NCBI GenBank assembly: GCA_025062155.1
Contig: JANXAM010000012.1
Location: 1-63,307, forward strand
Direction: 5' to 3'
Origin: Gloeomargarita sp. SKYB120
GTDB taxonomy: Bacteria; Cyanobacteriota; Cyanobacteriia; Gloeomargaritales; Gloeomargaritaceae
Length of the DNA stretch: 63,307 nucleotides
This document shows, piece by piece, positions 48,857-57,086 of this stretch (positions are counted from its first letter, which is position 1; every line of letters begins with the position of its first letter). The notes below the pieces were generated by a model, which ran no database searches, was not told the origin of the DNA, and worked only from the letters and a program-made list of their open reading frames with translations. The position numbers were made by a program, and so were the translations under genes.

Positions 48857-50074
48857 TTACCAGCGCAGCAGGGCCGCCATCCCGCCCATCTCTTTGAGTA
48901 AGCGCTCCTCCGCTGCGCCCCGCACAAATTCCAGTTCGGTCCCGTAGCTCGCTGCCAGCGCTAGGACGTGCTCCCGCAGAGCGACTGCTTCCGGCTGTGC
49001 ACACACCACCTGGGCAATCTCCGGCGTTGCCGCCACAAACCCGTCTTCGGGACAGCGCCAGACCGTAATATCCAACGACCAGGGCAAAATCCAGCGCCGT
49101 ACCCGTCCCAGTTGGAGCGCATCCAACACCGGGTCAATGCCCCACAAACCGGGCTGTTCCTGCACTTGGTTCAACAGCGCCAGTTCCTGTTGCCGCTCCA
49201 CCTCGCAGAGCACCGGTTCCACCCGCCGCCAGATTTGGTCAATCGCTTCCTGATGCGCTTCTGGCCACAGGGGCAACCGGCTTACCACCCGTTGCTGCAA
49301 CCGCCGGCTTAGGTAACTTTCGAAATGTCCTGTTTGCCAGTGCTCACCGATCAACACCAACCGCCCAATCCGTAACCGTTCGACGGTTTGTTCCAGCAGA
49401 TGCGCCAGCCGGTGATAAAACGCATGCAACCAAGCATCTACCCGCGCCGCCGTGCGTTCCTGGAGCGAAAGTTTATCGCAGCGCCCGCCCGGGGTAGCCG
49501 AACGCGCCCGCCAGGTTGCCGCAATTCGCTCACTCAAGGTCTGGAGTTGTTGCCACTCGTCTTGGCTGATACCTGTCAATAACTCGTCTTCTTCCCGAAT
49601 TTCATCCAAAAAAACTTCAAAAAATCGCCAGCGCGCTCCTTCGAGCAGCAAAATTCCCGTGCGTTCGTACTCATCCACCGCCAGCCACAAGGGGGTGAAA
49701 TAGGGCGCACCGTAACGTGCTTCCACCCGTCCCTGGCGCAAATCTACCACCGGCAACTCCACCTGCAAATCTAACCGTTCCGTATGGAGATGGCCATGCC
49801 CATCCCGATAGGCAAAAAGGGCAAGGGTACGAGCGTGGGGCCATTCAGCCTCCAACAGGGCATACACCTGGTCGTACAATGGCTGGTCCCGTTTCCCGTG
49901 ACGGTCCCGAATCTCCGGCAGATGCTTCAAGGTTTGGTCAATGCGTTTGAACCAGGCGCCATTGGCGTTTTCCGGTTTGGCAGGGTTGACATCAGCATAC
50001 AGGGATAAGACGCCTTCTTCAGCACTCGCCGCCCACTGCCGTAACCGCTCCAACTGGCTTTCAATCGTCAACAT
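48857..50074 (-). CDS. Bacterial archaeo-eukaryotic-type release factor homologue (baeRF/VLRF1-like)
   Basis: A 405-residue soluble protein with the baeRF signature at the start: LSLYADVNPAKPENANGAWF and the RIDQTLKHLPE segment. The middle contains LLEGARWRFFEVFLDEIREED and RLVLIGEHWQTGHFESYL, the beta-strand plus helix pattern of eRF1 middle domains. There is no GGQ tripeptide that I can see, so peptidyl-tRNA hydrolysis of the classic kind is doubtful. Proteins of this type are linked to ribosome rescue or stress. It is followed downstream by hemH on the same strand with 76 bp between. Confidence 0.6.
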   Translation of the reverse strand: MLTIESQLERLRQWAASAEEGVLSLYADVNPAKPENANGAWFKRIDQTLKHLPEIRDRHGKRDQPLYDQVYALLEAEWPHARTLALFAYRDGHGHLHTERLDLQVELPVVDLRQGRVEARYGAPYFTPLWLAVDEYERTGILLLEGARWRFFEVFLDEIREEDELLTGISQDEWQQLQTLSERIAATWRARSATPGGRCDKLSLQERTAARVDAWLHAFYHRLAHLLEQTVERLRIGRLVLIGEHWQTGHFESYLSRRLQQRVVSRLPLWPEAHQEAIDQIWRRVEPVLCEVERQQELALLNQVQEQPGLWGIDPVLDALQLGRVRRWILPWSLDITVWRCPEDGFVAATPEIAQVVCAQPEAVALREHVLALAASYGTELEFVRGAAEERLLKEMGGMAALLRW

Positions 50075-50120
50075 CTCTCCCTAACCCACCCACTGACGAT
50101 AACCGCAACCGAACTAGCTT

Positions 50121-50942
50121 TTACTCCGCCTCATGACCAGCCGCCAGCAATTGCCGGTATTCGGGACTTTGGCTCCAGCGGTCAATCTCTTGGGCGCGCA
50201 ACACCGGCACGGGATGGGTCAAGGGCAACGACCGGGTGAGCTTCAGCCAATTCCACCCCTGCTGGTCATAGGCCCGCGCCTGCGCCAAGAATGCTTCACC
50301 GTTCAATTGCCCGGCCAGACTCGGCGAACCACCGGCCAGCTTCATCAACACATTCACCACTACCTGTACATCCTGAGCCACCAGCAACGCCGCCCGGTCA
50401 CAACTCAACTCCGCACAGCGCAGCCACTGCAACAATGACGCCTGCAACCCCTGGGCCAACCACAATCCCCAGTTGGGAATCTGTCCCGCCGCCAGCACCA
50501 GCAAATTTGCCAGCGTCAAGTACACCCCATGCTCACACTTCAAATGTCCCAGTTCATGGGCCATCACCGCCTGAATCTCCGCCGGCGTCAACAGCTCCAC
50601 TAGACTCGTATGCAGCACAATAAACGGTTTGTGGCCCTTGACTGCTAGGGTATAGGCATTGGGTTGGGGGTGCTGGCGTACATACAACTGCGGTACATCA
50701 ATGTCTAAAATACGACAGGCTTCCTGCAGCAATTCATACAGCCAGGGCAATTGACGAACCCCCACCTGCACAGCGCTGGCCATGTTTTCCAGATAGAACC
50801 ATTCTTGAGCCGCCGTCCCCAGGGTCAATCGCATTAGCATGTCCAGGCCGGGAATTCGCTGCAACGCCTGAGTGGCTTCCCGGTCGAGCGGGTGACGAAA
50901 CTGCTCTGCCCGTAGCCCCAGCAACCGCCGCTTTTGGCCCAT
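50121..50942 (-). CDS. M48-family membrane-associated metallopeptidase
   Basis: From the ATG at 50942, 273 residues. The zinc site HELGH is in IQAVMAHELGHLKCEHG, followed by the downstream Glu region LRCAELSCDRAALLVAQD. A weak hydrophobic stretch follows the zinc site (VYLTLANLLVLAAG). HtpX-type proteases act in membrane-protein quality control; the N-terminus here lacks the two membrane helices of HtpX, so it belongs to the broader YcaL/M48 group. An ATG 24 bp upstream (50966) gives eight more residues. It precedes the baeRF gene on the same strand. Confidence 0.85.
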   Translation of the reverse strand: MGQKRRLLGLRAEQFRHPLDREATQALQRIPGLDMLMRLTLGTAAQEWFYLENMASAVQVGVRQLPWLYELLQEACRILDIDVPQLYVRQHPQPNAYTLAVKGHKPFIVLHTSLVELLTPAEIQAVMAHELGHLKCEHGVYLTLANLLVLAAGQIPNWGLWLAQGLQASLLQWLRCAELSCDRAALLVAQDVQVVVNVLMKLAGGSPSLAGQLNGEAFLAQARAYDQQGWNWLKLTRSLPLTHPVPVLRAQEIDRWSQSPEYRQLLAAGHEAE

Positions 50943-51043
50943 GGCTCTTGTGTTTGACAAAGACATCACGTCCAGTCTAGCACAGGCGAAAAACCGGCTT
51001 TTTGGCTCTATACTGGCAGGAAAGCCACCGGGAGCGCCCGACC

Positions 51044-51618
51044 ATGCGATGGCCAGTTTTAACCGTGCTAGCGAGCTTGACCCTGCCAATGAGCTGGTAC
51101 CCTTCCAGTTGCGGCCCATAGGCATAGAACGGGCAGTCCGTCGGCAAAATCAAACCCCCTTTGTGCCCTTGGCGATGCCGGTGAAGTTGAACTTGGTCAG
51201 GGAGTTGCTCAAGCCCAAGGTTCCCCCACAAACCCTGCAAAGCCTGGATTTGAGTTCGCCGATTAGTTTAACGGTTGCCAATTCCGTCATTCCCGACAAG
51301 GCTTTTCTCGGTTTTTTTCTACCTGAATACGTCGCTCCCTATAAAAACAGCGCCACCCTTGCCGGCAACGCCGCTCAGCTCCAAGTCTTTTTGAATGCCC
51401 TGTCGCCGGGATGGTATGTCTTTGATTTCTACATTGACACTTACCAAGAAATGAACCTGAAATTTATCAAGTTTGCAGCCGATGGGGATGCGCAAGAGCG
51501 ACTGGTTAAACCAGGCAAAGGTCAGCACCAACTTTTTGTAAGTCAAGTCACCAAACCCGGTTGGTATGTATTTCAGTTGTCCCAGGATATAAGGAGTATG
51601 GAATTTTTATCGGGTTGA
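51044..51618 (+). CDS. Unknown protein, possibly exported, with a possible frameshift near the start
   Basis: The main frame (from ATG 51049 to 51618) encodes an unknown 189-residue protein: FVPLAMPVKLNLVREL, PDKAFLGFFLPEYVAPYKN, GWYVFDFYIDTYQEMNLKF and PGWYVFQLSQDI. A second ATG at 51044, with GGAG 10 bp upstream, opens another frame with MRWPVLTVLASLTLPMSWY, a good signal peptide that hits a stop at about 51121. The real protein may be the signal peptide joined to the main frame by a one-base change. If not, the product is cytoplasmic. TATACT at about 51010 is a likely -10. No family recognised. Confidence 0.5.
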
Positions 51619-51633
51619 TATGTCGCAGGTGAA

Positions 51634-52446
51634 ATGAACACTCCCTGGGTCGGTTCAGCTCAACTAGCTCCATCCCGACTGCTTTTGTGGCTCAGCACGC
51701 TGGTGTTGGGACTAGGGGCAATCGTGGTGCTCTGGCCGGGATGGGTGGTGGTGCAAACGTCATTGCGTCCTGGATGGCACTGGCAAAATTACGTCTCTGC
51801 CTGGCAACAAGCCCAGCTTTTACCGGCTTTTATCGTTTCAGCGGTTGTAGCGGTCGGCGTGGTCATCACTCAAGGCTTGACTTCAGTGCTGGCCGGGTAT
51901 GCGCTGGCTCGCTACCAGTTCACCGGGAAAAACCTGGTTTTGGCGTTGGTAATTGCCAGTATTGTAGTGCCGTTGCCGGTGCTGGTGATCCCGGTTTTTC
52001 TCATCCTGAAAACGGCGGGGTTACTCAACACGATATGGGCCTTAATTCTACCCAGTAGCGCCAGTGGATTTAGTATTTTTTTACTGCGCCAATACTTTCT
52101 CACGATTCCGGTGGAACTCGAAGCCCAGGCAATGATTGATGGGGCCAAACCCTGGCAAATTTTATGGGAAATTATCTTGCCCTTGTCGCGCCCAGCCCTG
52201 GTCACGGTGGGATTGCTGGCCTTTATCGGGGAATGGAATGACTTATTCAAACCGCTGGTGTTTACCACTCGTCCCGAACTGCGCACGGTGCAGTTGGCGT
52301 TGGCCGGTTTGCAGGAGCAATTCACCAGCGACTGGGCAGTTTTGATGGCGGCTATTGTTCTGGCGACGCTCCCGATTGTCGTGCTCTTTTTGTGGGGGCA
52401 ACGGGCGCTGCTACAGGGGATCGCCACTGCTGGTCTCAAGGGCTAG
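51634..52446 (+). CDS. Carbohydrate ABC transporter permease (MalG type)
   Basis: A 270-residue inner-membrane permease with about six helices. The first is LLLWLSTLVLGLGAIVVLWP. The EAA loop reads EAQAMIDGAKPWQILWEIILP, the contact point for the ATPase. AFIGEWNDLFKPLVFTT is typical of the MalG family. No partner permease (MalF type), binding protein or ATPase is in the window, so the system is incomplete here. It follows the unknown gene by 15 bp. Confidence 0.85.
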   Translation: MNTPWVGSAQLAPSRLLLWLSTLVLGLGAIVVLWPGWVVVQTSLRPGWHWQNYVSAWQQAQLLPAFIVSAVVAVGVVITQGLTSVLAGYALARYQFTGKNLVLALVIASIVVPLPVLVIPVFLILKTAGLLNTIWALILPSSASGFSIFLLRQYFLTIPVELEAQAMIDGAKPWQILWEIILPLSRPALVTVGLLAFIGEWNDLFKPLVFTTRPELRTVQLALAGLQEQFTSDWAVLMAAIVLATLPIVVLFLWGQRALLQGIATAGLKG

Positions 52447-52499
52447 CGGAGTTAACAAGGTTACAGCAGGCCGGGGGCATAGGGTGTCATAATAAAAGG

Positions 52500-52982
52500 A
52501 TGGTTTATCCCCCATGGGCCGAAGTCATGGTTTACCGCAGCTGGTTATTGACGTGGTTATTGGGGATACAACACCGGCTAGGCCAAGGCTGGCATCAACT
52601 CTGGCAGTGGTTGCGCTGGTTGTGGTTTCGACCGCCGGCGCCACCGGCGCTAGCCACCAGTACCCTGACCACTGCATCGCCACCCAAACCCTCCTGGCGG
52701 CAATGGCTACAAAAACTCTGGCAAAAACTCCGGCGTTTTCCCTTGCTGGGCGCTGCTCCGAAACCGGAATCTTTGCCTGGTGCGACGCCCGCCCGACCCT
52801 TACCCATCATTGCCCCCTCACCTGTCTTGCCTGAACCCACCCTGGAAGTTCCCTCCGTCGTGGAAAGTTACGAACCCCACTGGCTCGAGCAACTGCTGCG
52901 CTGGTTGGATGAAACACTGTATTTCTGGGAGTGCAAGCTGCGGGACTTCTGGCATTGGCTGCGGGGATTTCTCTTTGGTTAG
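52500..52982 (+). CDS. Tryptophan-rich conserved hypothetical protein
   Basis: 160 residues (start ATG 52500; ATG 52527 is a fair alternative, and CATAAT at about 52488 may be its -10). Sixteen tryptophans, about 10 percent, fall in two clusters: residues 6-42 (WLLTWLLGI, GWHQLWQWLRWLWF) and 128-153 (WLEQLLRWLDETLYFWECK). A Pro/Ala/Ser-rich middle joins them. Each cluster would form an amphipathic helix lying at or in a membrane. No family recognised. It converges with rseP, overlapping by 4 bp (TTAG). Confidence 0.6.
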   Translation: MVYPPWAEVMVYRSWLLTWLLGIQHRLGQGWHQLWQWLRWLWFRPPAPPALATSTLTTASPPKPSWRQWLQKLWQKLRRFPLLGAAPKPESLPGATPARPLPIIAPSPVLPEPTLEVPSVVESYEPHWLEQLLRWLDETLYFWECKLRDFWHWLRGFLFG

Positions 52983-54055
52983 GAGCCGACTAGGCGCACC
53001 GTATCGCGGATGATCAGAAAAACGCCCAACCCCAGCAGGAGTAGCAGCCCTGTTTGCACAACGCTTTCCTGCAGCTTGGGAGGCAAGGGACGACCGCGCA
53101 GGGCTTCAATTCCCAGTAGAAGTAATTGACCCCCATCCAACGCTGGCAAGGGCAAGATGTTGATGACCGCCAGATTGATACTAATCAATGCGGAAAACTG
53201 CAGTAGGTTCTCCCAGCCTGATTGCGCCAACCCCGCTCCCATGGCCACAATGGCCACGGGTCCGGCAACCTGGTCGGCGGTTTGTTGGAAATGCTGCAGT
53301 AGTTCCCAATAGCCGCGCAACGTACTGCTTAGCAATCGGTAAAACTCCTGCGCTCCCAACCCAATGCCGTCCCACAGATGGCGCGCATGGCGTATCTGTA
53401 CCTGAACATTTTCTTGCAACTGCACACCAATCCGGCCACGACCGCTGGGCGCCAATTCGGGAACCACCGTCACCGTCAAGCGAGTTTCCTGGCGCTGAAG
53501 CTCCAGCCGAACGGGTTGATTAGGACGGGATTGAATCGTCTGCACCACGTGGTCCACAGCGGCTTTGCCGGTTGGGAGAGGGGTTCCGTCCACCGCCACG
53601 ATGACATCGCCCGCTTTCAAGCCGGCGCGTTGGGCGACCGGACTCATTTCCACCGCAATCTGGGGCACCCGCACGCCCGGTTGATAGACCAGTTGGGGTA
53701 GGCCAGCGGTCAGCACCTGGGTCGTCAAGATAACGTAGGCGAACACCAGATTGGCCAGGACACCAGCGCTCATCACCCAGGCGCGGTCCTGAATCGGGCG
53801 GTTGCGCAACAGGTTGGGGTCCTGACTAGAGATCGGACTATTGGGGTCGTCATCGGGAAATCCCACGTATCCCCCTAGGGGAATTGCCCGCACTGCGTAT
53901 TGCACCTCCTTGCCCTGGTAGGACCACAGGGCCGGGCCAAACCCTAGGGAAAACTGGCTCACCCGTATCCCCAGGAGCCGCGCTACTAGGAAATGCCCCA
54001 GCTCATGCACCAGAACCAGCAGGGCTAAAACCCCAATCGCCGCCACAACAGACAT
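52979..54055 (-). CDS. rseP: Site-2 protease RseP (M50 metallopeptidase)
   Basis: An intramembrane zinc protease that cleaves membrane anchors such as anti-sigma factors. The 358-residue protein has zinc motif HELGH at 17-21 within LLVLVHELGHFLVARLLG, a PDZ domain (about 125-215; SPVAQRAGLKAGDVIVAVDG), and the second metal site in INILPLPALDGGQLLLLGIE. Four membrane helices are visible. It is divergent from petB. Confidence 0.92.
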   Translation of the reverse strand: MSVVAAIGVLALLVLVHELGHFLVARLLGIRVSQFSLGFGPALWSYQGKEVQYAVRAIPLGGYVGFPDDDPNSPISSQDPNLLRNRPIQDRAWVMSAGVLANLVFAYVILTTQVLTAGLPQLVYQPGVRVPQIAVEMSPVAQRAGLKAGDVIVAVDGTPLPTGKAAVDHVVQTIQSRPNQPVRLELQRQETRLTVTVVPELAPSGRGRIGVQLQENVQVQIRHARHLWDGIGLGAQEFYRLLSSTLRGYWELLQHFQQTADQVAGPVAIVAMGAGLAQSGWENLLQFSALISINLAVINILPLPALDGGQLLLLGIEALRGRPLPPKLQESVVQTGLLLLLGLGVFLIIRDTVRLVGS

Positions 54056-54173
54056 GCAATCCGCGCCCCCAATGTCCTATCCGACCTATCTTAACCCAGT
54101 TTCGCCCGGGATGGGGTTGGATACCAGACGCCAGGGATTTGCGGTACATTAAAGGATGTAAACAAACGGGGTA

Positions 54174-54207
54174 TTGACCCGCACCCACTGTTTGAGATAC
54201 TGCACTT
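54174..54207 (+). promoter_or_regulatory. Candidate petB promoter
   Basis: TTGACC at 54174-54179, a 16-bp spacer and GATACT at 54196-54201 stand just before the petB ATG at 54208. Transcription from it would begin at or next to the start codon and give a leaderless message; a promoter further upstream is equally possible. There is no other strong candidate in the 150-bp gap from rseP. Confidence 0.3.
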
Positions 54208-54876
54208 ATGTTTACCAAACAAGTAACCGACTCTCCGTTGTTCAAGTGGTTCGACGAACGCTTGGACTTGACGGCGATTTCTGACGATGTTGCCAGCAAG
54301 TATGTACCCCCCCATGTCAATATCTTTTACTGCTTGGGTGGCATTACATTGACTTGCTTTTTAATCCAGTTCGCCACGGGGTTCGCCATGACCTTTTACT
54401 ACCGGCCCACGGTGGCGGAGGCGTTTAACTCAGTGGCCTATATCATGACCGAGGTGAATTTCGGCTGGTTGATCCGCTCGATTCACCGCTGGTCGGCCAG
54501 CATGATGGTGCTGATGATGATCCTGCACGTATTTCGCGTGTACCTGACCGGCGGCTTCAAAAAACCCCGGGAGTTGACCTGGGTTACGGGCGTGGTGCTG
54601 GCGGTGCTGACTGTGTCGTTTGGGGTCACCGGCTACTCCCTGCCCTGGGACCAGGTGGGCTACTGGGCGGCCAAGATTGTGACGGGTGTGCCGGAGGCGA
54701 TTCCGGTGGTCGGTCCGATGCTGGTGGAGCTGCTGCGCGGGGGCGTGGCGGTGGGCCAGGGAACCTTGACCCGCTTCTACAGCGCCCACACCTTTGTCCT
54801 GCCCTGGTTGACGGTGGTGTTCATGCTGATGCACTTTTTAATGATTCGCAAACAGGGCATTTCTGGCCCCCTATAA
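54208..54876 (+). CDS. petB: Cytochrome b6
   Basis: The quinol-binding heme subunit of cytochrome b6f in the thylakoid membrane; 222 residues and full length. It begins [20 protein letters not shown], and has [20 protein letters not shown] with the covalent-heme Cys, the heme-ligand His residues in [20 protein letters not shown] and [18 protein letters not shown], and [15 protein letters not shown] at the Qo site. It is followed by petD with a 43-bp gap. Confidence 0.97.
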   Translation: MFTKQVTDSPLFKWFDERLDLTAISDDVASKYVPPHVNIFYCLGGITLTCFLIQFATGFAMTFYYRPTVAEAFNSVAYIMTEVNFGWLIRSIHRWSASMMVLMMILHVFRVYLTGGFKKPRELTWVTGVVLAVLTVSFGVTGYSLPWDQVGYWAAKIVTGVPEAIPVVGPMLVELLRGGVAVGQGTLTRFYSAHTFVLPWLTVVFMLMHFLMIRKQGISGPL

Positions 54877-54919
54877 GCTGACGCTGTGTTAGGCTAATCC
54901 CATCTGCAAGGAGAGTCCT

Positions 54920-55402
54920 ATGTCCAATATCAAAAAACCGGATTTATCCGACCCCAAACTGCGCATGAAACTGGCCAAGGGTCTGGGTCATAGTTCCTAC
55001 GGGGAACCGGCCTGGCCGAACGACTTGCTGTACATCTTCCCCATCGTGATCATGGGGACGTTTGCCTGCATTGTCGGCTTGGCGGTGCTCGACCCCAGCA
55101 TGATCGGTGAGCCGGGTGACCCCTTTGCCACACCCTTGGAAATCCTGCCGGAGTGGTATTTCTATCCCACGTTCCAGTTGCTGCGCATCCTGCCCAACAA
55201 GCTGCTAGGGGTGCTGGCGATGGCGTCGGTGCCGGTGGGTCTGGCGCTGGTGCCCTTTATCGAGAACGTCAACAAGTTCCAAAACCCCTTCCGGCGACCG
55301 CTGGCGACCACGGTGTTTTTGGTGGGGACGCTGGTGACGATTTGGCTGGGGATTGGGGCGACGTTGCCCTTGGATAAGGCCCTGACATTGGGCTTGTTCT
55401 AG
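54920..55402 (+). CDS. petD: Cytochrome b6f subunit IV
   Basis: The 160-residue partner of cytochrome b6, full length, with three membrane helices. It opens [20 protein letters not shown] and holds the Qo motif [20 protein letters not shown] (the PEWY signature). An AAGGAGAG ribosome binding site precedes ATG 54920. In one transcript with petB and probably with the small genes after it. Confidence 0.97.
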   Translation: MSNIKKPDLSDPKLRMKLAKGLGHSSYGEPAWPNDLLYIFPIVIMGTFACIVGLAVLDPSMIGEPGDPFATPLEILPEWYFYPTFQLLRILPNKLLGVLAMASVPVGLALVPFIENVNKFQNPFRRPLATTVFLVGTLVTIWLGIGATLPLDKALTLGLF

Positions 55403-55413
55403 GTCTGACGGGA

Positions 55414-55459
55414 ATACCGTGGCGGTGGGGAGTTGGGCGGCTTCTCACAGCTACGGTAT
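55414..55459 (+). other. Inverted repeat between petD and petN
   Basis: ATACCGT at 55414-55420 and ACGGTAT at 55453-55459 form a perfect 7-bp inverted repeat with a 32-bp loop. No T-run follows at once (only a short TTTT), so it is a weak terminator at best; it may instead mark an mRNA processing or stability element between petBD and petN. Confidence 0.25.
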
Positions 55460-55501
55460 GCCTTTTGGTAAACTGGGTGACAATCGAGTGGGGCAAACGC
55501 G

Positions 55502-55591
55502 ATGGATATCATCTCTCTGGCTTGGGTGGCCTTGATGGTAAGTTTTACGTTTTCGATTGCCCTGGTGGTCTGGGGGCGCAACGGGTTCTAG
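55502..55591 (+). CDS. petN: Cytochrome b6f subunit PetN (29 residues)
   Basis: A one-helix subunit needed for stability of cytochrome b6f, missed by length-based gene calling. The frame from ATG 55502 is [20 protein letters not shown] followed by LVVWGRNGF and TAG, which keeps the hallmark MDI start and VVWGRNGF end of PetN. It lies 99 bp after petD and 3 bp before the TPR gene, so three b6f genes are adjacent here. Confidence 0.9.
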   Translation: MDIISLAWVALMVSFTFSIALVVWGRNGF

Positions 55592-55594
55592 GGT

Positions 55595-56053
55595 ATGACC
55601 GACGCCTACCGGCAGGGCCTGCGGGCGATGGAAGCAGGGCGCTATCGGGAAGCGGTAACGGCGCTGAAATCGGCTTTAGAGGCGCAGCCCCATGACCCGC
55701 AGATTAAACTTTGGCTGGCGATGGCCTACGAAGCGCTGCAGGAGTGGGGGCTGGCAAGGGACCTGTGCCGGGAGTTGACCACCCACCCAGACCCGAAAGT
55801 CCGTCAGCAAAGCCAGCAAGTGCTCTACATCCTGGAGGCGCCCCGATTGCGCCGGCGGTCAGAATGGGTGAATCGAATTCCCTTGCTAACCGAGGAAGCA
55901 GCGGTCCCCTGGCGGGTGGGGATACCGAAAAAAGTGAAACCACCAGAGGAAGACCTGCCGCCGCCCCGTTCCGTGGCCCAGAGCAATGGCTTTGTTCCCC
56001 TGGCGTTAGGCGCCCTGCTTATCCTGCTGGTATGGTGGGGCTGGGTCGGGTAA
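55595..56053 (+). CDS. TPR protein with C-terminal membrane anchor
   Basis: 152 residues. TPR-like helices span about 1-75 (YRQGLRAMEAGRYREAVTAL; DPQIKLWLAMAYEALQEWG). A Pro-rich linker follows (about 105-130) and a C-terminal helix, GFVPLALGALLILLVWWGWVG, ends the protein, so it is tail-anchored with the TPR in the cytoplasm. It sits between petN and cobI with almost no gaps. It may serve assembly of b6f or heme handling, an inference from position only. Confidence 0.7.
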   Translation: MTDAYRQGLRAMEAGRYREAVTALKSALEAQPHDPQIKLWLAMAYEALQEWGLARDLCRELTTHPDPKVRQQSQQVLYILEAPRLRRRSEWVNRIPLLTEEAAVPWRVGIPKKVKPPEEDLPPPRSVAQSNGFVPLALGALLILLVWWGWVG

Positions 56054-56752
56054 ATGCCAGGAACGCTCTACGGGGTCGGCTGCGGCCCCGGCGACCCTGA
56101 GCAAATAACCATCCAAGCCTGGAAACTCCTGCAGCAAGTGCCGGTGGTTGCGGTGCCCCAGGGGTCGAAACCAGACCTGGGTATCGCAGCCCAGATCGTT
56201 CAACCCTGGTTGCCCGCCAGCACTCAGCTTCTCCCACTGGAATTGGCCTTTAGCAGCGACCCGGCCTTGACAGAGGCCCGCTGGCGCCAAGCCATTGCCC
56301 AGCTTTTGGTTCCCCTGCAACAGGGCCTGGACGTGGCCTTTGTCTGCGAGGGGGATAGCACGTTCTACAGCACTTTTGGGATGCTGACCCGTTACTTGCC
56401 GCCGGACATTCCCCGGCGTTGGATTCCAGGGGTATGTTCTCCTTGTGCGGCGGCGGCAGCGCTAGGGATGCCGTTGGTACAACAGCAGGAACGGTTGCTG
56501 GTGGTGCCGGCTCTGTATCACCTGGAGCAGTTGGCAGACGCCTGCGCCAGCGCCGAAGTGGTGGTCCTGTTGAAAATGGCCCGTTATTACCGGGACATCT
56601 GGCGGTGGTTGCAGACCCAGGATTTGTTGACCCGCAGCTATGTAGTGGAGTGGGTGGGCTGGCCCCACCAAAAAATCTACAGCGATCTACGGGCTTACCC
56701 CGACTTGGACCTATCCTATTTCTCGCTGATGGTCATTCGGTCGTCAGGCTGA
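56054..56752 (+). CDS. cobI: Precorrin-2 C20-methyltransferase
   Basis: Transfers a methyl group from S-adenosylmethionine to C20 of precorrin-2 (or cobalt-factor II) in corrin ring synthesis; 232 residues. The tetrapyrrole methylase motifs are GTLYGVGCGPGDPEQITIQA at the start and FVCEGDSTFYSTFGM. Start ATG 56054 directly abuts the TPR stop. It overlaps the convergent iscA-like gene by 20 bp. The anaerobic homologue cbiL differs little; the split is not made here. Confidence 0.9.
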   Translation: MPGTLYGVGCGPGDPEQITIQAWKLLQQVPVVAVPQGSKPDLGIAAQIVQPWLPASTQLLPLELAFSSDPALTEARWRQAIAQLLVPLQQGLDVAFVCEGDSTFYSTFGMLTRYLPPDIPRRWIPGVCSPCAAAAALGMPLVQQQERLLVVPALYHLEQLADACASAEVVVLLKMARYYRDIWRWLQTQDLLTRSYVVEWVGWPHQKIYSDLRAYPDLDLSYFSLMVIRSSG

Positions 56753-57083
56753 AGGAGTGGCCGCAACTGCAGGTGCGCCGGGCCTGGGGATTCTGGAAGC
56801 GAAAACTGCCCCCCACCAAGTCCTCCGTGTAGTCCAGCGTGAGACCCGCCAGCAGGGGTTGGTGTTCCCGCCGCATCACTACCTGCATCCCAGCCATTTC
56901 AGCAACGAGGTCGGTGTCCAGGAGTGCTTGGTCCAGGGGTTCCAGAGCCAAATGGTAGGCATAACCGGCACAACCGCCAGGAACCACCGCCAGCCGCAGG
57001 CGAGTTGCCACTTGACCCGTCCGGCGTTGCCACTGCTGAAGCGCTCCAAGGGCCGCTGGAGTAAGACGCATGTTGATTGTCAT
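56733..57083 (-). CDS. Iron-sulfur cluster assembly protein of the IscA/SufA family
   Basis: A-type carrier of 116 residues. The three cysteines are in VPGGCAGYAYHLAL and the CSCGHSF tail, matching C-x(n)-C-x-C. The start could be ATG 57083 or, four residues on, ATG 57071 (MRLTPAALGAL); the second resembles the usual start. It is 3 bp after the TldE/PmbA gene in the same direction. Confidence 0.88.
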   Translation of the reverse strand: MTINMRLTPAALGALQQWQRRTGQVATRLRLAVVPGGCAGYAYHLALEPLDQALLDTDLVAEMAGMQVVMRREHQPLLAGLTLDYTEDLVGGSFRFQNPQARRTCSCGHSFSLTTE

Positions 57084-57086
57084 TGG

